Of a stretch of DNA of 64,000 bases, positions 19,706-28,771 are shown in pieces; the stretch's first letter is position 1, and each line of letters opens with the position of its first letter. Position numbers and translations under genes: made by a program. Below the pieces are notes generated by a model. The model worked only from the letters and a program-made list of their open reading frames with translations. It did not search any database and had not been told where the DNA came from. Source of the stretch: Pedobacter gandavensis (GTDB taxonomy: Bacteria > Bacteroidota > Bacteroidia > Sphingobacteriales > Sphingobacteriaceae); the NCBI RefSeq assembly GCF_014172405.1, contig NZ_WNXC01000001.1, forward strand, positions 124,001 to 188,000, read 5' to 3'.

Positions 19706-20485
19706 ATGAAACCATATCCCGCATATTTATTCTTCCTTGTCTTTATCCCATTTTTTATGGGATGCGAAAAACAACCGCAATTGTTTGAGGAAAGTGATGG
19801 CCTTTATTTTGGCACAGCTAGTCCTAACTTTTATTATTCATTCGCAAAATTTCCCCGTAAGCTGATCGATACCATTCAGATTCCGATCAATGTTTTTGGA
19901 AATGCGGCAGGTACTGAACGCGCGATCTCTATTGAAAACATAAAGTCAGCGGAATTTGAAGCAGTAGAGGGGGTACATTTCAAATTGTTATCGGATGTAA
20001 AAATACCGGCAAACGCTTTTAAAGCAACGGTACCGGTAGCGGTGTACCGTACACCTGAACTGGAAACAAAAGGTTTGAAATTTAAACTGGCCATCAATAA
20101 AAACGCAGCTTTCCCGGGAACAGGAATTACCAGTCAACAGGAAGTTACCGTAAATCTGACTTATATACAGCAACCAGCCAGCTGGGGCACTTTAACAGGA
20201 AACCCTTTTGCAGGATATTCAGCCAATTTTGGATCCTGGACAAAAACCAAGTATAAGCTGATTCTGGATGCTTTATACGATCCATTGACTGGGACAACCG
20301 TAACAGAGTTTCCAGAAGGTAATCGTTTTACAGGCCAGCATCCGGTGGCATACGATCATTATGTAGCTATTGTAAGAAATTATATACGCCTGAATTATCC
20401 GGGCAATTATGGTGGAGTGGGGGCTAGTATAAAAGACCCAGATGCCAATAACCAGCCTGTACAAGTTGGACCATCAAATTATTAG
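19706..20485 (+). CDS. DUF4843-type lipoprotein
   Basis: A 259-residue lipoprotein: a short leader ending FFMGCEKQ, then DGLYFGT and a beta-rich body with paired strands, as in DUF4843 proteins encoded next to SusCD pairs. These proteins are likely surface-exposed accessories; the biochemical role is unknown. It lies 21 bp after SusD and 7 bp before the PKD-like lipoprotein, so it is in the same operon. Confidence 0.7.
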   Translation: MKPYPAYLFFLVFIPFFMGCEKQPQLFEESDGLYFGTASPNFYYSFAKFPRKLIDTIQIPINVFGNAAGTERAISIENIKSAEFEAVEGVHFKLLSDVKIPANAFKATVPVAVYRTPELETKGLKFKLAINKNAAFPGTGITSQQEVTVNLTYIQQPASWGTLTGNPFAGYSANFGSWTKTKYKLILDALYDPLTGTTVTEFPEGNRFTGQHPVAYDHYVAIVRNYIRLNYPGNYGGVGASIKDPDANNQPVQVGPSNY

Positions 20486-20492
20486 TGATCAT

Positions 20493-22175
20493 ATGAAACA
20501 CATGAAAAAAAATATAAAGCTATTCCTGACTTCGATTCTAATAACCCTATTGATGATGGGTTGCTATAAGGATAAGGGAAATTATGAATATCAGGATCCA
20601 AATGTGGTAAATATTGCAGTGGATCTTGATCAGGTAGACCGGAATGTTTTCATTACCGCCGATTCGATTGACCTTAACCAGAATGATAGTCTGAAAGTAA
20701 AGCTTAAACTGAGCCAGACGATCGGTACAGCTTCCGGGTTTGACTACCAATGGATGGTAACCCAGGCAGAAGCTTCTATTGGCAATCCAGGTCAATTTGT
20801 AATTGGCAATACGGAGGAGTTAAAGACCAAAATTACTTTAGGCCCTAATTTGTACAGGTTAGTTGTACAGCTTAAGGATAAAAAAACAGGTGTTTCTTTA
20901 TACAAGCATTTTGCAATGAATGTTTCAGCAGCACCTTGGGGTAATGAAGGCTGGTTGGTATTACAGGAAGAAGCAGCTAGTGATGCTTCCGATTTGTCCG
21001 TGATCACAACAAGAGATGGCGCCCAAAAAGGGAAAGTCTACCATAATGTATATTCGGCCTTTAACCAGCATAAACTACCAAAGGGTACTTATAAAGTGAA
21101 TGTGGTCAATTACGCTACGCCAATGCGGATACAAAAGGTTTCCTTTTTTTACCCGAATGGCGGTCTGGAAGTTAGAAGTACAGATTTTGCTGATTCTGCC
21201 AAAGCAGAAAACTGGTATGTTGCTAAACCCGGAATCATTAATTTTCAGTTGAATAGTGCTGCCGGGGTGGCAGCTGGTGGCTGGGAATACCTGATCAATA
21301 ACCATCAGATTTCTTACCGTCAGGTATCTGCTGTTTCCATCAAATTACCTCCTCTGTATTTTAACCCGCCTTTTTTTGGAAGTTTTAGTTTAAGTCCTTT
21401 TGTGATCAATTCGTCCAATAGTGATGGCTATTTTACCCTGTATGATCAAGCGAACCATTGCTTTTTAATGCTTCGCGCCGACAATGGAACTTTCGTCCCT
21501 TCCTTACCTGATGTTCCCAACAAGCATTTTGCCAATTATACCGGGACTGCTGCAAACTTACATCCGACCACTGGTTCAGGTTTTGACTTAAACAATATGA
21601 AGCATAATTTGATTTATGCGGAAAATGTAGAGCCTCTAAGCACATCGAATGGTTACTGGAATACCTTTTTCAGGAACAATAACAGCGATAGTACTTACCT
21701 GGTACAGTTTCCAAGAGGAATAGCCTATTTGAATAATTTCAAAACAGGACGATATTTCCTTAAAGAGTCGAGTTGTCCGGGTATTAACACGGCCAGTTTA
21801 TTCGCCTGTCCAACCTATTTACCGCTACCAGGAGGCGCATTTTATTATGTGAATAAAAACAGCGTTTACACCTGCAAGGTAAATACGCTATCGGGTTCCA
21901 GTGCCGCACCAGGATTGACCTTTCCTTCCGGTACCCTGATCAAAGTCATGAAAATATTTAAGTCCGGATATGTTCCAGCGTCTTTCCCATCAACAGAAGG
22001 GAAAGTATTGGTCATAGCTACAGATGAAAGTGCCAGTGGAGGAGGACATAAGGTCTATTTCTTTAATCTGAATTCAACAGGCGATATCATTGGTTCCGCG
22101 GCAAATCCAGCCGATCTATATACCGGTTTTGAGAAGATCACAGATGTTGCATTCAAAAAAGCATTGGGTCGATAA
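20493..22175 (+). CDS. PKD-like family lipoprotein
   Basis: The start is set at ATG 20493 (MKHMKKNIKLFL), giving a lipoprotein leader ending LLMMGCYKDKGNYEY. The YKDKGNYEY start after the Cys is characteristic of the Bacteroidota PKD_2-like lipoproteins that accompany DUF4843 and SusCD genes. The middle has DYQWMVTQ, typical of an Ig/PKD strand, and the rest looks like a beta-propeller-type domain (WLVLQEE, FTLYDQANHCFLMLR). About 560 residues, surface-anchored; role probably substrate capture or cell-surface scaffolding. Confidence 0.75.
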   Translation: MKHMKKNIKLFLTSILITLLMMGCYKDKGNYEYQDPNVVNIAVDLDQVDRNVFITADSIDLNQNDSLKVKLKLSQTIGTASGFDYQWMVTQAEASIGNPGQFVIGNTEELKTKITLGPNLYRLVVQLKDKKTGVSLYKHFAMNVSAAPWGNEGWLVLQEEAASDASDLSVITTRDGAQKGKVYHNVYSAFNQHKLPKGTYKVNVVNYATPMRIQKVSFFYPNGGLEVRSTDFADSAKAENWYVAKPGIINFQLNSAAGVAAGGWEYLINNHQISYRQVSAVSIKLPPLYFNPPFFGSFSLSPFVINSSNSDGYFTLYDQANHCFLMLRADNGTFVPSLPDVPNKHFANYTGTAANLHPTTGSGFDLNNMKHNLIYAENVEPLSTSNGYWNTFFRNNNSDSTYLVQFPRGIAYLNNFKTGRYFLKESSCPGINTASLFACPTYLPLPGGAFYYVNKNSVYTCKVNTLSGSSAAPGLTFPSGTLIKVMKIFKSGYVPASFPSTEGKVLVIATDESASGGGHKVYFFNLNSTGDIIGSAANPADLYTGFEKITDVAFKKALGR

Positions 22176-22243
22176 AGCATAAACAACACACACAAAATAA
22201 AACCTATTCATTAAAATTATCACCATCAATAAAGTAAAAATTT

Positions 22244-24739
22244 ATGAAGTTAAAATTTGTTCCTTTCCTTTTTGCACTATTTGCATATGAGACAGGCCTT
22301 GCGCAGGATTCTGCTGCAGTGAAGAAACCGGCAATTGCTAAATTGAAAGCTTATAATGAGATCATTTCGGGAAAAGCTATTTCCAAATCAGGCCTGTTTA
22401 AGGTGCATAAAGTGGACGATAAGTATTACTTTGAAATTCCTGATTCTTTGTTGAGCCGTGAATTTTTATTTACCACACGTTTATCTAAAGTGGCTACGGG
22501 TAGTCCAAGATTTGGTGGGGAAATCATGAATGCGATGATCGTCTCTTTCGAAAAAGCCCCAAATGATAAATTGTTTGTACGTGCCATTACCAACGTTGCA
22601 CAGAGTAATGAAACCGATATGATTTCCCGTGCTTTAAGAAATGCAACGATTGATCCGATCATCATGGTGTTGGATTTGAAAACAAAAGGAAAGGATAATA
22701 AATCATCAGTGGTGGAATTCGGAGACTTTTTCCTGAAAGACAACCTGATTTCGGGCTTTAATCCTGAAATGAAGAAACAAATGGGCACAAGTGCTCCCGC
22801 AGCAGATAGGTCCATGATCCTGTCAATGAATGCTTATCCTGAAAATATTGAGATTAAATCTCTGAAAACATACGGCATGGGAGCCGGCCCTGCGAAACCT
22901 GCAGAGGATGGCGAGGCAGCACCAGCAGCATCTGCAAGCGTAGGTGTAACTTTTGAAATTAGCAACTCTGTAATGGTGATGCCTAAAAGTCAAATGGCGG
23001 TACAGGTTTCTGATCCTAGAGTAGGTTATGCTTCAGGGAGTTATCAGGTGTTTTCTGATGCACAGCAACAGGTTGATGTGAAGCGTTTTATTGTTAAAAA
23101 CAGACTGGAAGTTAAACCGCAGGATCTTGCCCGTTATAAAGCAGGAGCGTTGGTGGAGCCAAAAGAACCTATCGTATATTATATTGATCCGGCAACGCCG
23201 AAACAATGGAGAAAATATATCATTTCCGGTATTACCGATTGGAATGAAGCCTTTAAAGCAGCTGGTTTTAAAAACGCGATTGTCGCTAAAGAATGGCCTG
23301 AGCATGATGAGTCGATGAATCTGGAAGATGCACGTTATAGAGTAGTGCGTTATTTCCCTTCAGCGACGCCATTTAGCTCAAGCCTTAAACTGAGCGATCC
23401 ACGTACAGGTGAAATCCTGCAATCCTACCTGGGATGGTCACATAGTCAGATCAAAACCCTGCACGACTGGTATATGGTCCAGGCAGGAGCTGCAGATCCA
23501 AACGGCAGGACGATGAAGTTCAGTACAGAATTAATGGGCGACCTGATTCGTGCTCAGATCTCTCGTAACATTGGTTTGACCCTTGGTTTGAGGGAGAACC
23601 TGGCGAGCAGTTCTACGATTCCGGTAGCGAAATTGAGAGATAAAAAATGGTTGGAAAAGAATCCTTTTAATCACTCTATTATGGACTTCAATTACTATAA
23701 CTATGTCGCACAACCGGAAGACAAGATTTCAAGAAAAGGATTGATTCCAGGAATTGGAGATTATGATAAATGGGCCATCAAATGGGGATACACTTATACC
23801 GGTGCCAAAGATTTTGAAAGCGATAAAAAGATCCGTTTGAAATGGATCCTTGATAACGTAAAACCTGGTTCCAGTCTGTCGTACGGCACAATTCTGGGTA
23901 CTAATCCTAGTGATCCTATTAATCCAAATGTACAATGGGAAGATTTAGGAGATGATCCGGTTAAAGCAAGTGAATACGGTGTAAAGAATTTAAAGGTAGC
24001 CATGGCGAATTTGTTGAAATGGACAACCACCAATGAGGGAACTTATTACAATACCTCAGATCTGTACTATACCATTTGCGATCAGTTTGCTTTTCTGACA
24101 CGCCATGTGTATTCCACTGTTGGTGGGGTATATGCCACAATAAAGACCGTTGAGGAAGAAGGTGATGTTTACGTGCCGGTTTCTAAGGCCAATCAAAAAG
24201 CTGCAGTGGCCTTCCTGAATAAGGAAGTATTCAATACACCTAGCTGGATTTTTGAACCAAACGTGCTGAATAAATTCAGAAAACCTGCGAAGAAAGAACA
24301 GTATATGAAAATGCAGGATAATGCATTACTTTATTTAACCAGTTCTGCCCGCCTTTTCAGAATGAATGCGGCCACATTGCGTTATGGAAAAGAACAGGTT
24401 TATACTGTTGATGAATTATTCACGGATTTGAACAAAGGTCTTTGGGCTGAGTTGAAAAGCAAGCAGCCAATAGATAGTTACAAACGTATTTTACAAAAAA
24501 CTGCGGTAGCTTATATGATTAAGTCTGCACAGGAAGGCGATAGACTGCCTGATTTCACGAAGCCCTTTGTAGAAGAATTAACAGGTACAGATGTTCCGGT
24601 GATCATCCGTGGACATTTGCAAAACATGATGGATCAATGTAATGCAGCCATTCCGGCTTATACAGACCCAGTAATGATTGCACATTTAAAATATGTATCG
24701 GCTAAAATCGGTAACTATTTAGATCAGGATAAAAAATAA
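22244..24739 (+). CDS. DUF5117/DUF4953-type metalloprotease homologue lacking the zinc site (pseudoenzyme)
   Basis: An 831-residue secreted protein (leader ends GLAQ) closely similar over its whole length to the next gene: YFEIPDSLLSREFLFTTRLS, PIVYYIDPATPKQWRKYI, WNEAFKAAGFKNAIVAKEWP, SIMDFNYYNYVAQPED. At the place of HExxHxxGxxH it reads RNIGLTLGLRE (about residues 441-451). Both zinc His, the catalytic Glu and the third His are replaced, each by more than a simple sequencing error. The frame is otherwise intact. It is presumably a non-catalytic partner, a binding protein or a decoy for the active copy encoded 32 bp downstream. Confidence 0.88.
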   Translation: MKLKFVPFLFALFAYETGLAQDSAAVKKPAIAKLKAYNEIISGKAISKSGLFKVHKVDDKYYFEIPDSLLSREFLFTTRLSKVATGSPRFGGEIMNAMIVSFEKAPNDKLFVRAITNVAQSNETDMISRALRNATIDPIIMVLDLKTKGKDNKSSVVEFGDFFLKDNLISGFNPEMKKQMGTSAPAADRSMILSMNAYPENIEIKSLKTYGMGAGPAKPAEDGEAAPAASASVGVTFEISNSVMVMPKSQMAVQVSDPRVGYASGSYQVFSDAQQQVDVKRFIVKNRLEVKPQDLARYKAGALVEPKEPIVYYIDPATPKQWRKYIISGITDWNEAFKAAGFKNAIVAKEWPEHDESMNLEDARYRVVRYFPSATPFSSSLKLSDPRTGEILQSYLGWSHSQIKTLHDWYMVQAGAADPNGRTMKFSTELMGDLIRAQISRNIGLTLGLRENLASSSTIPVAKLRDKKWLEKNPFNHSIMDFNYYNYVAQPEDKISRKGLIPGIGDYDKWAIKWGYTYTGAKDFESDKKIRLKWILDNVKPGSSLSYGTILGTNPSDPINPNVQWEDLGDDPVKASEYGVKNLKVAMANLLKWTTTNEGTYYNTSDLYYTICDQFAFLTRHVYSTVGGVYATIKTVEEEGDVYVPVSKANQKAAVAFLNKEVFNTPSWIFEPNVLNKFRKPAKKEQYMKMQDNALLYLTSSARLFRMNAATLRYGKEQVYTVDELFTDLNKGLWAELKSKQPIDSYKRILQKTAVAYMIKSAQEGDRLPDFTKPFVEELTGTDVPVIIRGHLQNMMDQCNAAIPAYTDPVMIAHLKYVSAKIGNYLDQDKK

Positions 24740-24771
24740 GAAACATTTATTAGAACAATAATATATTGGTA

Positions 24772-27291
24772 ATGAGAATGAAATTAATATATGTTGGGTT
24801 ATTGGCATTATGCTGTAATTCGCTAATGGCGCAACAGGATAAGGGTAAACAGCAGAAAGCTGATTCCCTTAAAACCGGAATCAAGCCCATCAGTTCGATT
24901 GTCAACAAAGACACCGAACGCAATATGGGTATGATCAACATTTATAAGAATGGGGAAAAGTATTACTTTGAGATTCCTGACGCCCTCTTAAAGAGAGAGC
25001 TATTGGTAACGAATTGGTTGGTGACAGTTCCCGGAGGAAGTCCTAAATACGGAGGGGAGCTGATGAATACCAAGACCATTACTTTTGAAAAAGGATTTTC
25101 CGGTAAGATGATGCTGCGCGTGGTGAGTGTAGTTACACAGGCAGACTCTACCAACACCATTTCAAAAGCAGTAGCAAACTCAAACATAAACCCGATTGCC
25201 ATGGTGTTCGACATTAAGGCCAAAGGAGAAGATGGAAAGAGTTCTGTAATTGATGCAACCGACTTTATGCAAAAGGAAAATTCCTTTACGATGTTGAGTG
25301 CGGAGGTAAAATCAAAACTAGCAATTGGTGCTATGGCAGCCGACAGAAGTTATGTGAAAAGTGTAGCCTCATACCCTACAAACGTAGAGTTAAAGATGTT
25401 GCGCACTTATTCGGCTACTGCTGCGGTTCCTAAGCCAGGTGCCCCTGCAGCAATCGAAGCCGCAAAAATTGGATCTGCCATTACGATGGAGGTTTCTACC
25501 TCTATTTTTCTAATGCCGGAAAAGGCAATGATGCCTCGTCATTTTGACCTTAGGGTAGGTTATTTTGCGAATTCGTATCAGCCAATTTCTGATACTCAAC
25601 AAAACTTTGGTCCTAAATCATTTATCGTGCGCTATCGTCTGGAGCCTAAGGCTGAGGATATGGCTAAATATAAAAGAGGAGAATTGGTCGAGCCCAAAGT
25701 ACCTATTGTATATTACCTTGATCCGGCCACTCCTAAACAATGGCGTCCGTACCTGATTGCAGGTATTAATGACTGGAATGAGGCTTTTAAAGCAGCAGGA
25801 TTTAAGAACGCGATTATTGGTAAGGAATGGCCTGAAAATGATCCGACCATGAGTTTAGAAGACGCAAGATATAAAGTGTTACGCTATTTACCTTCGGATG
25901 TTCCTAATGCTTATGGACCAAATATCCATGATCCAAGAAGCGGGGAGATCCTGCAGAGTTATATTGGCTGGTACCATAACGTAATGAGTTTAGTACACGA
26001 TTGGTACATGGTTCAGGCTAGTCCGAGCGACCCTAGAGCCCGTACCATGAAGTTTAGTGATGAACTGATGGGAGAGCTGATCCGTTTTGTATCCTCACAT
26101 GAGGTGGGGCATACCCTGGGTTTAAGACACAATATGGGCAGCAGCAGCTGTACGCCAGTGGAAAAATTAAGAGATAAGAAATGGGTAGAAGCACATGGAC
26201 ATACCAACTCTATTATGGATTATGCCCGTTTCAATTATGTGGCTCAGCCTGAAGATAGTATCAGTACTGCCGGGATCATGCCGCGCATCAATGATTATGA
26301 CAAATGGGCCATCAAATGGGGATATGCTTATATCGATGCCAAAGATGACCTGGAGGATAATAAAATTGTTTCTAAATGGGTGACGGATAGCCTGAAAGCA
26401 AATCCAAGATTGTGGTTTGGTGGCGAAGGAATGAATTTCGATGCACGTTGTCAGTCTGAAGATTTAGGTGATAACAGCATGAAAGCCAGTGAATACGGGA
26501 TCAAAAATCTGAAATATGTATTGGCGCATCTTCCGGAATGGACAAAAGAAGACAATGATTTATATCAGAATCAAACAAAAATGTACCTTCAGGTGGCCAC
26601 TCAGTATGCAAGATATGTAGGTCATGTGGTGAAAAATATTGCCAGTGTTTATGAAACCTACAAAAATCCAGACCAACCTGGAGATGTTTACACTGTTACC
26701 CCTATTGAAACACAAAAGGAAGCAGTTGCATTTTTAAATGCACAGGTTTTTGATACACCTAACTGGTTATTGGACCTAAAAATTCTAAATAAAATTGGGA
26801 ATCCTACTCGTAACGGTGGTGTGCATACGGTACAGGACAGAACCATGCAACAGTTGTTCAGTGACCGCGTATTCAATACTTTAAATATTACGGAACAGCG
26901 TTTTGGTAGAGGCAATGCTTATTCTGTCTCTGAATATTTAGCTGATTTGAAAACAGGGGTATGGAAGGAATTGAAGACGAATACTGCCATTGACATGTAC
27001 CGTAGAGATGTACAGAAAGCTTATGTAAACAATCTTTTTAGAGCAGTAAAAGAGGCTGAACTTGGAACTAATGCTTTAGGACTATTGTTCGGCGGACCAG
27101 GGGCAGAAGAAATGTTGCCATTTACGGTCAACACAGATATCGCTTCTGTTTTAGCTTATCACCTGGAAAACCTGCGGACAGAAATTTTAGCTGCGGCTAA
27201 AGTTGCTACAGATGAGGATTCGAAATCGCATTTGTTATTTGTAGCCAACCGCATCAAAAATGGCTTGAATAAACGTTTTGACAGTAAATAA
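24772..27291 (+). CDS. Secreted zinc-dependent metalloprotease (DUF5117/DUF4953 type)
   Basis: About 839 residues from ATG 24772 (ATG 24778 also possible; the in-frame TTG at 24766 is less likely). The leader ends SLMAQ. The DUF5117 region spans about residues 45-220. The catalytic motif HEVGHTLGLRH begins near residue 443 (bases from 26098), with zinc His, Glu, His and the third His all present. The Met-turn SIMDYARFNYVAQPED follows. It probably cleaves peptides or proteins in the periplasm or at the surface. Together with its inactive twin and the SusCD pairs it suggests a peptide-utilisation locus. Confidence 0.92.
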   Translation: MRMKLIYVGLLALCCNSLMAQQDKGKQQKADSLKTGIKPISSIVNKDTERNMGMINIYKNGEKYYFEIPDALLKRELLVTNWLVTVPGGSPKYGGELMNTKTITFEKGFSGKMMLRVVSVVTQADSTNTISKAVANSNINPIAMVFDIKAKGEDGKSSVIDATDFMQKENSFTMLSAEVKSKLAIGAMAADRSYVKSVASYPTNVELKMLRTYSATAAVPKPGAPAAIEAAKIGSAITMEVSTSIFLMPEKAMMPRHFDLRVGYFANSYQPISDTQQNFGPKSFIVRYRLEPKAEDMAKYKRGELVEPKVPIVYYLDPATPKQWRPYLIAGINDWNEAFKAAGFKNAIIGKEWPENDPTMSLEDARYKVLRYLPSDVPNAYGPNIHDPRSGEILQSYIGWYHNVMSLVHDWYMVQASPSDPRARTMKFSDELMGELIRFVSSHEVGHTLGLRHNMGSSSCTPVEKLRDKKWVEAHGHTNSIMDYARFNYVAQPEDSISTAGIMPRINDYDKWAIKWGYAYIDAKDDLEDNKIVSKWVTDSLKANPRLWFGGEGMNFDARCQSEDLGDNSMKASEYGIKNLKYVLAHLPEWTKEDNDLYQNQTKMYLQVATQYARYVGHVVKNIASVYETYKNPDQPGDVYTVTPIETQKEAVAFLNAQVFDTPNWLLDLKILNKIGNPTRNGGVHTVQDRTMQQLFSDRVFNTLNITEQRFGRGNAYSVSEYLADLKTGVWKELKTNTAIDMYRRDVQKAYVNNLFRAVKEAELGTNALGLLFGGPGAEEMLPFTVNTDIASVLAYHLENLRTEILAAAKVATDEDSKSHLLFVANRIKNGLNKRFDSK

Positions 27292-27363
27292 TTTATATAT
27301 ACATCAAATGGCTTCCTGCATTACCTTTCGGCTAGGCAGGGAACCATTATAGATATAAAATTC

Positions 27364-28761
27364 ATGAGAAAATTGCTAGTATTTTTGTTATTGTGCAGTT
27401 GTTACCTGGTTGAAGCGAATGCTGGCCCGGGAAAGGCAACGGTCAATTGTACCGTTTATGGTAATACACAAAGTGGTTTGTACTTATATCAGTTGAAAGA
27501 TGGCGAAGCTCAAAGCCTCGGCTTCCAGCGACCTGATGCTAATGGAAATTGTAAGTTTGTAGTAACGCTAAAAGAGGGGGCTTATTTTTTTAAAAAGGCA
27601 GGAGGAAAAGGAAATACTTTCAATCATGTCATCTATTTGAAGGCAGGAGAGGAGAAAAAAGTGGCGTTCCAGATTGGATCAGTCTCTCTTGATTATGACA
27701 GTTGTATCATTGAAAAGCCAAACACCGAAACACAGTATTTAAAAGATTATTTGCTTGCCTTTAATAAATACAATAAGACGGTATCGAATAAGCAGGCTCA
27801 GTCTTATGCGGAGTATAAGCTTTTTCAGCAATTCGCAGCCGCGTTTTTGCAAAAACATAAGACCAGTAACGTTTATTTCAACCAATGGTTGAAGGATAAA
27901 ATAGGAACAGATCTGCAATACCTGATGGCGGCCAATTACTTTAATTTTGGGACCAGATTAAATACCAGTTACGATAGTGCTGCAAGGGTACAGGAATTTT
28001 ATGAGCCATTACGGGATAAAAAGATCGTCAATAACCCTGCTTTACTGCAGTCGGAAAACGGCATGCAAATGCTCAGTTATGTGTTTGCTTTCTGGAAATT
28101 TAACAGGGTTAAAAATGGGAAAGAGCTGAATCCTTTCTACTTTGCTGAAAACACACCTATGATCAGTAATCTTCAGGTGAAAGTAGCTTATCTGGCAAAC
28201 CGAATGAAAAATATCACTAAATACGAGGATTTTGTAAATAATGTGCAACCTTATAAAGCACTGTTTGTATCAGCAGAGATGAAGGCTGCTTATGACAAAC
28301 GTTATGAAGATCTTTATCTCTTTGCTAAAGGAAGTCCAGGATATAATTTCGAGTTGAAGGATGTAAATGATAAAACCCATAAATTATCCGATTTCAAAGG
28401 TAAGGTGGTGATTATTGACCTATGGGCCATGTGGTGCGCACCTTGTTTAAAAGAAAAACCGATTATGGGTAAAATTGAACAAGGCTATCACGACAGAAAT
28501 GATATTGTATTTATTGGGGTCTCTGTAGATGGGATCAACAGATCAGACCTTTGGAAGGGCTTTGTAAAGAGAAATGGTTGGACCAATTTAGAATTGATAT
28601 CCGATGCGACGTCTTCCATTCATCAATACTATAAAGTTAGCGGTATTCCTCGTTTTTTAGTTTTTGATCGTAATGGAAATATTGTAACCGTAGATGCACC
28701 CATGCCTTCCAATCCAGAGTTTAAAAAATTAATCGACCGAACGCTGGCAACAGCCAACTAA
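27364..28761 (+). CDS. TlpA-like thioredoxin-fold protein, WCAPC
   Basis: A 465-residue exported protein (leader ends VEANA). The first ~330 residues are a beta-rich then helical region typical of Bacteroidota AhpC/TSA-TlpA proteins. The C-terminal thioredoxin domain begins GSPGYNFELKDVNDKTHKLS and holds WCAPC near residue 360, VFIGVSVDG and the cis-Pro loop GIPRFLVFD. It is expected to reduce or rearrange disulfides in the periplasm. Disulfide handling could make protein substrates accessible to the linked protease, but that is inference. Confidence 0.85.
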   Translation: MRKLLVFLLLCSCYLVEANAGPGKATVNCTVYGNTQSGLYLYQLKDGEAQSLGFQRPDANGNCKFVVTLKEGAYFFKKAGGKGNTFNHVIYLKAGEEKKVAFQIGSVSLDYDSCIIEKPNTETQYLKDYLLAFNKYNKTVSNKQAQSYAEYKLFQQFAAAFLQKHKTSNVYFNQWLKDKIGTDLQYLMAANYFNFGTRLNTSYDSAARVQEFYEPLRDKKIVNNPALLQSENGMQMLSYVFAFWKFNRVKNGKELNPFYFAENTPMISNLQVKVAYLANRMKNITKYEDFVNNVQPYKALFVSAEMKAAYDKRYEDLYLFAKGSPGYNFELKDVNDKTHKLSDFKGKVVIIDLWAMWCAPCLKEKPIMGKIEQGYHDRNDIVFIGVSVDGINRSDLWKGFVKRNGWTNLELISDATSSIHQYYKVSGIPRFLVFDRNGNIVTVDAPMPSNPEFKKLIDRTLATAN

Positions 28762-28771
28762 CAACAGGGTT

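Noticed and set aside
22426..22815. A 129-codon open frame on the - strand inside the inactive metalloprotease gene
   Set aside because: It is antisense to a well-supported long gene, has no signal of a family, and such shadows are frequent opposite long ORFs.
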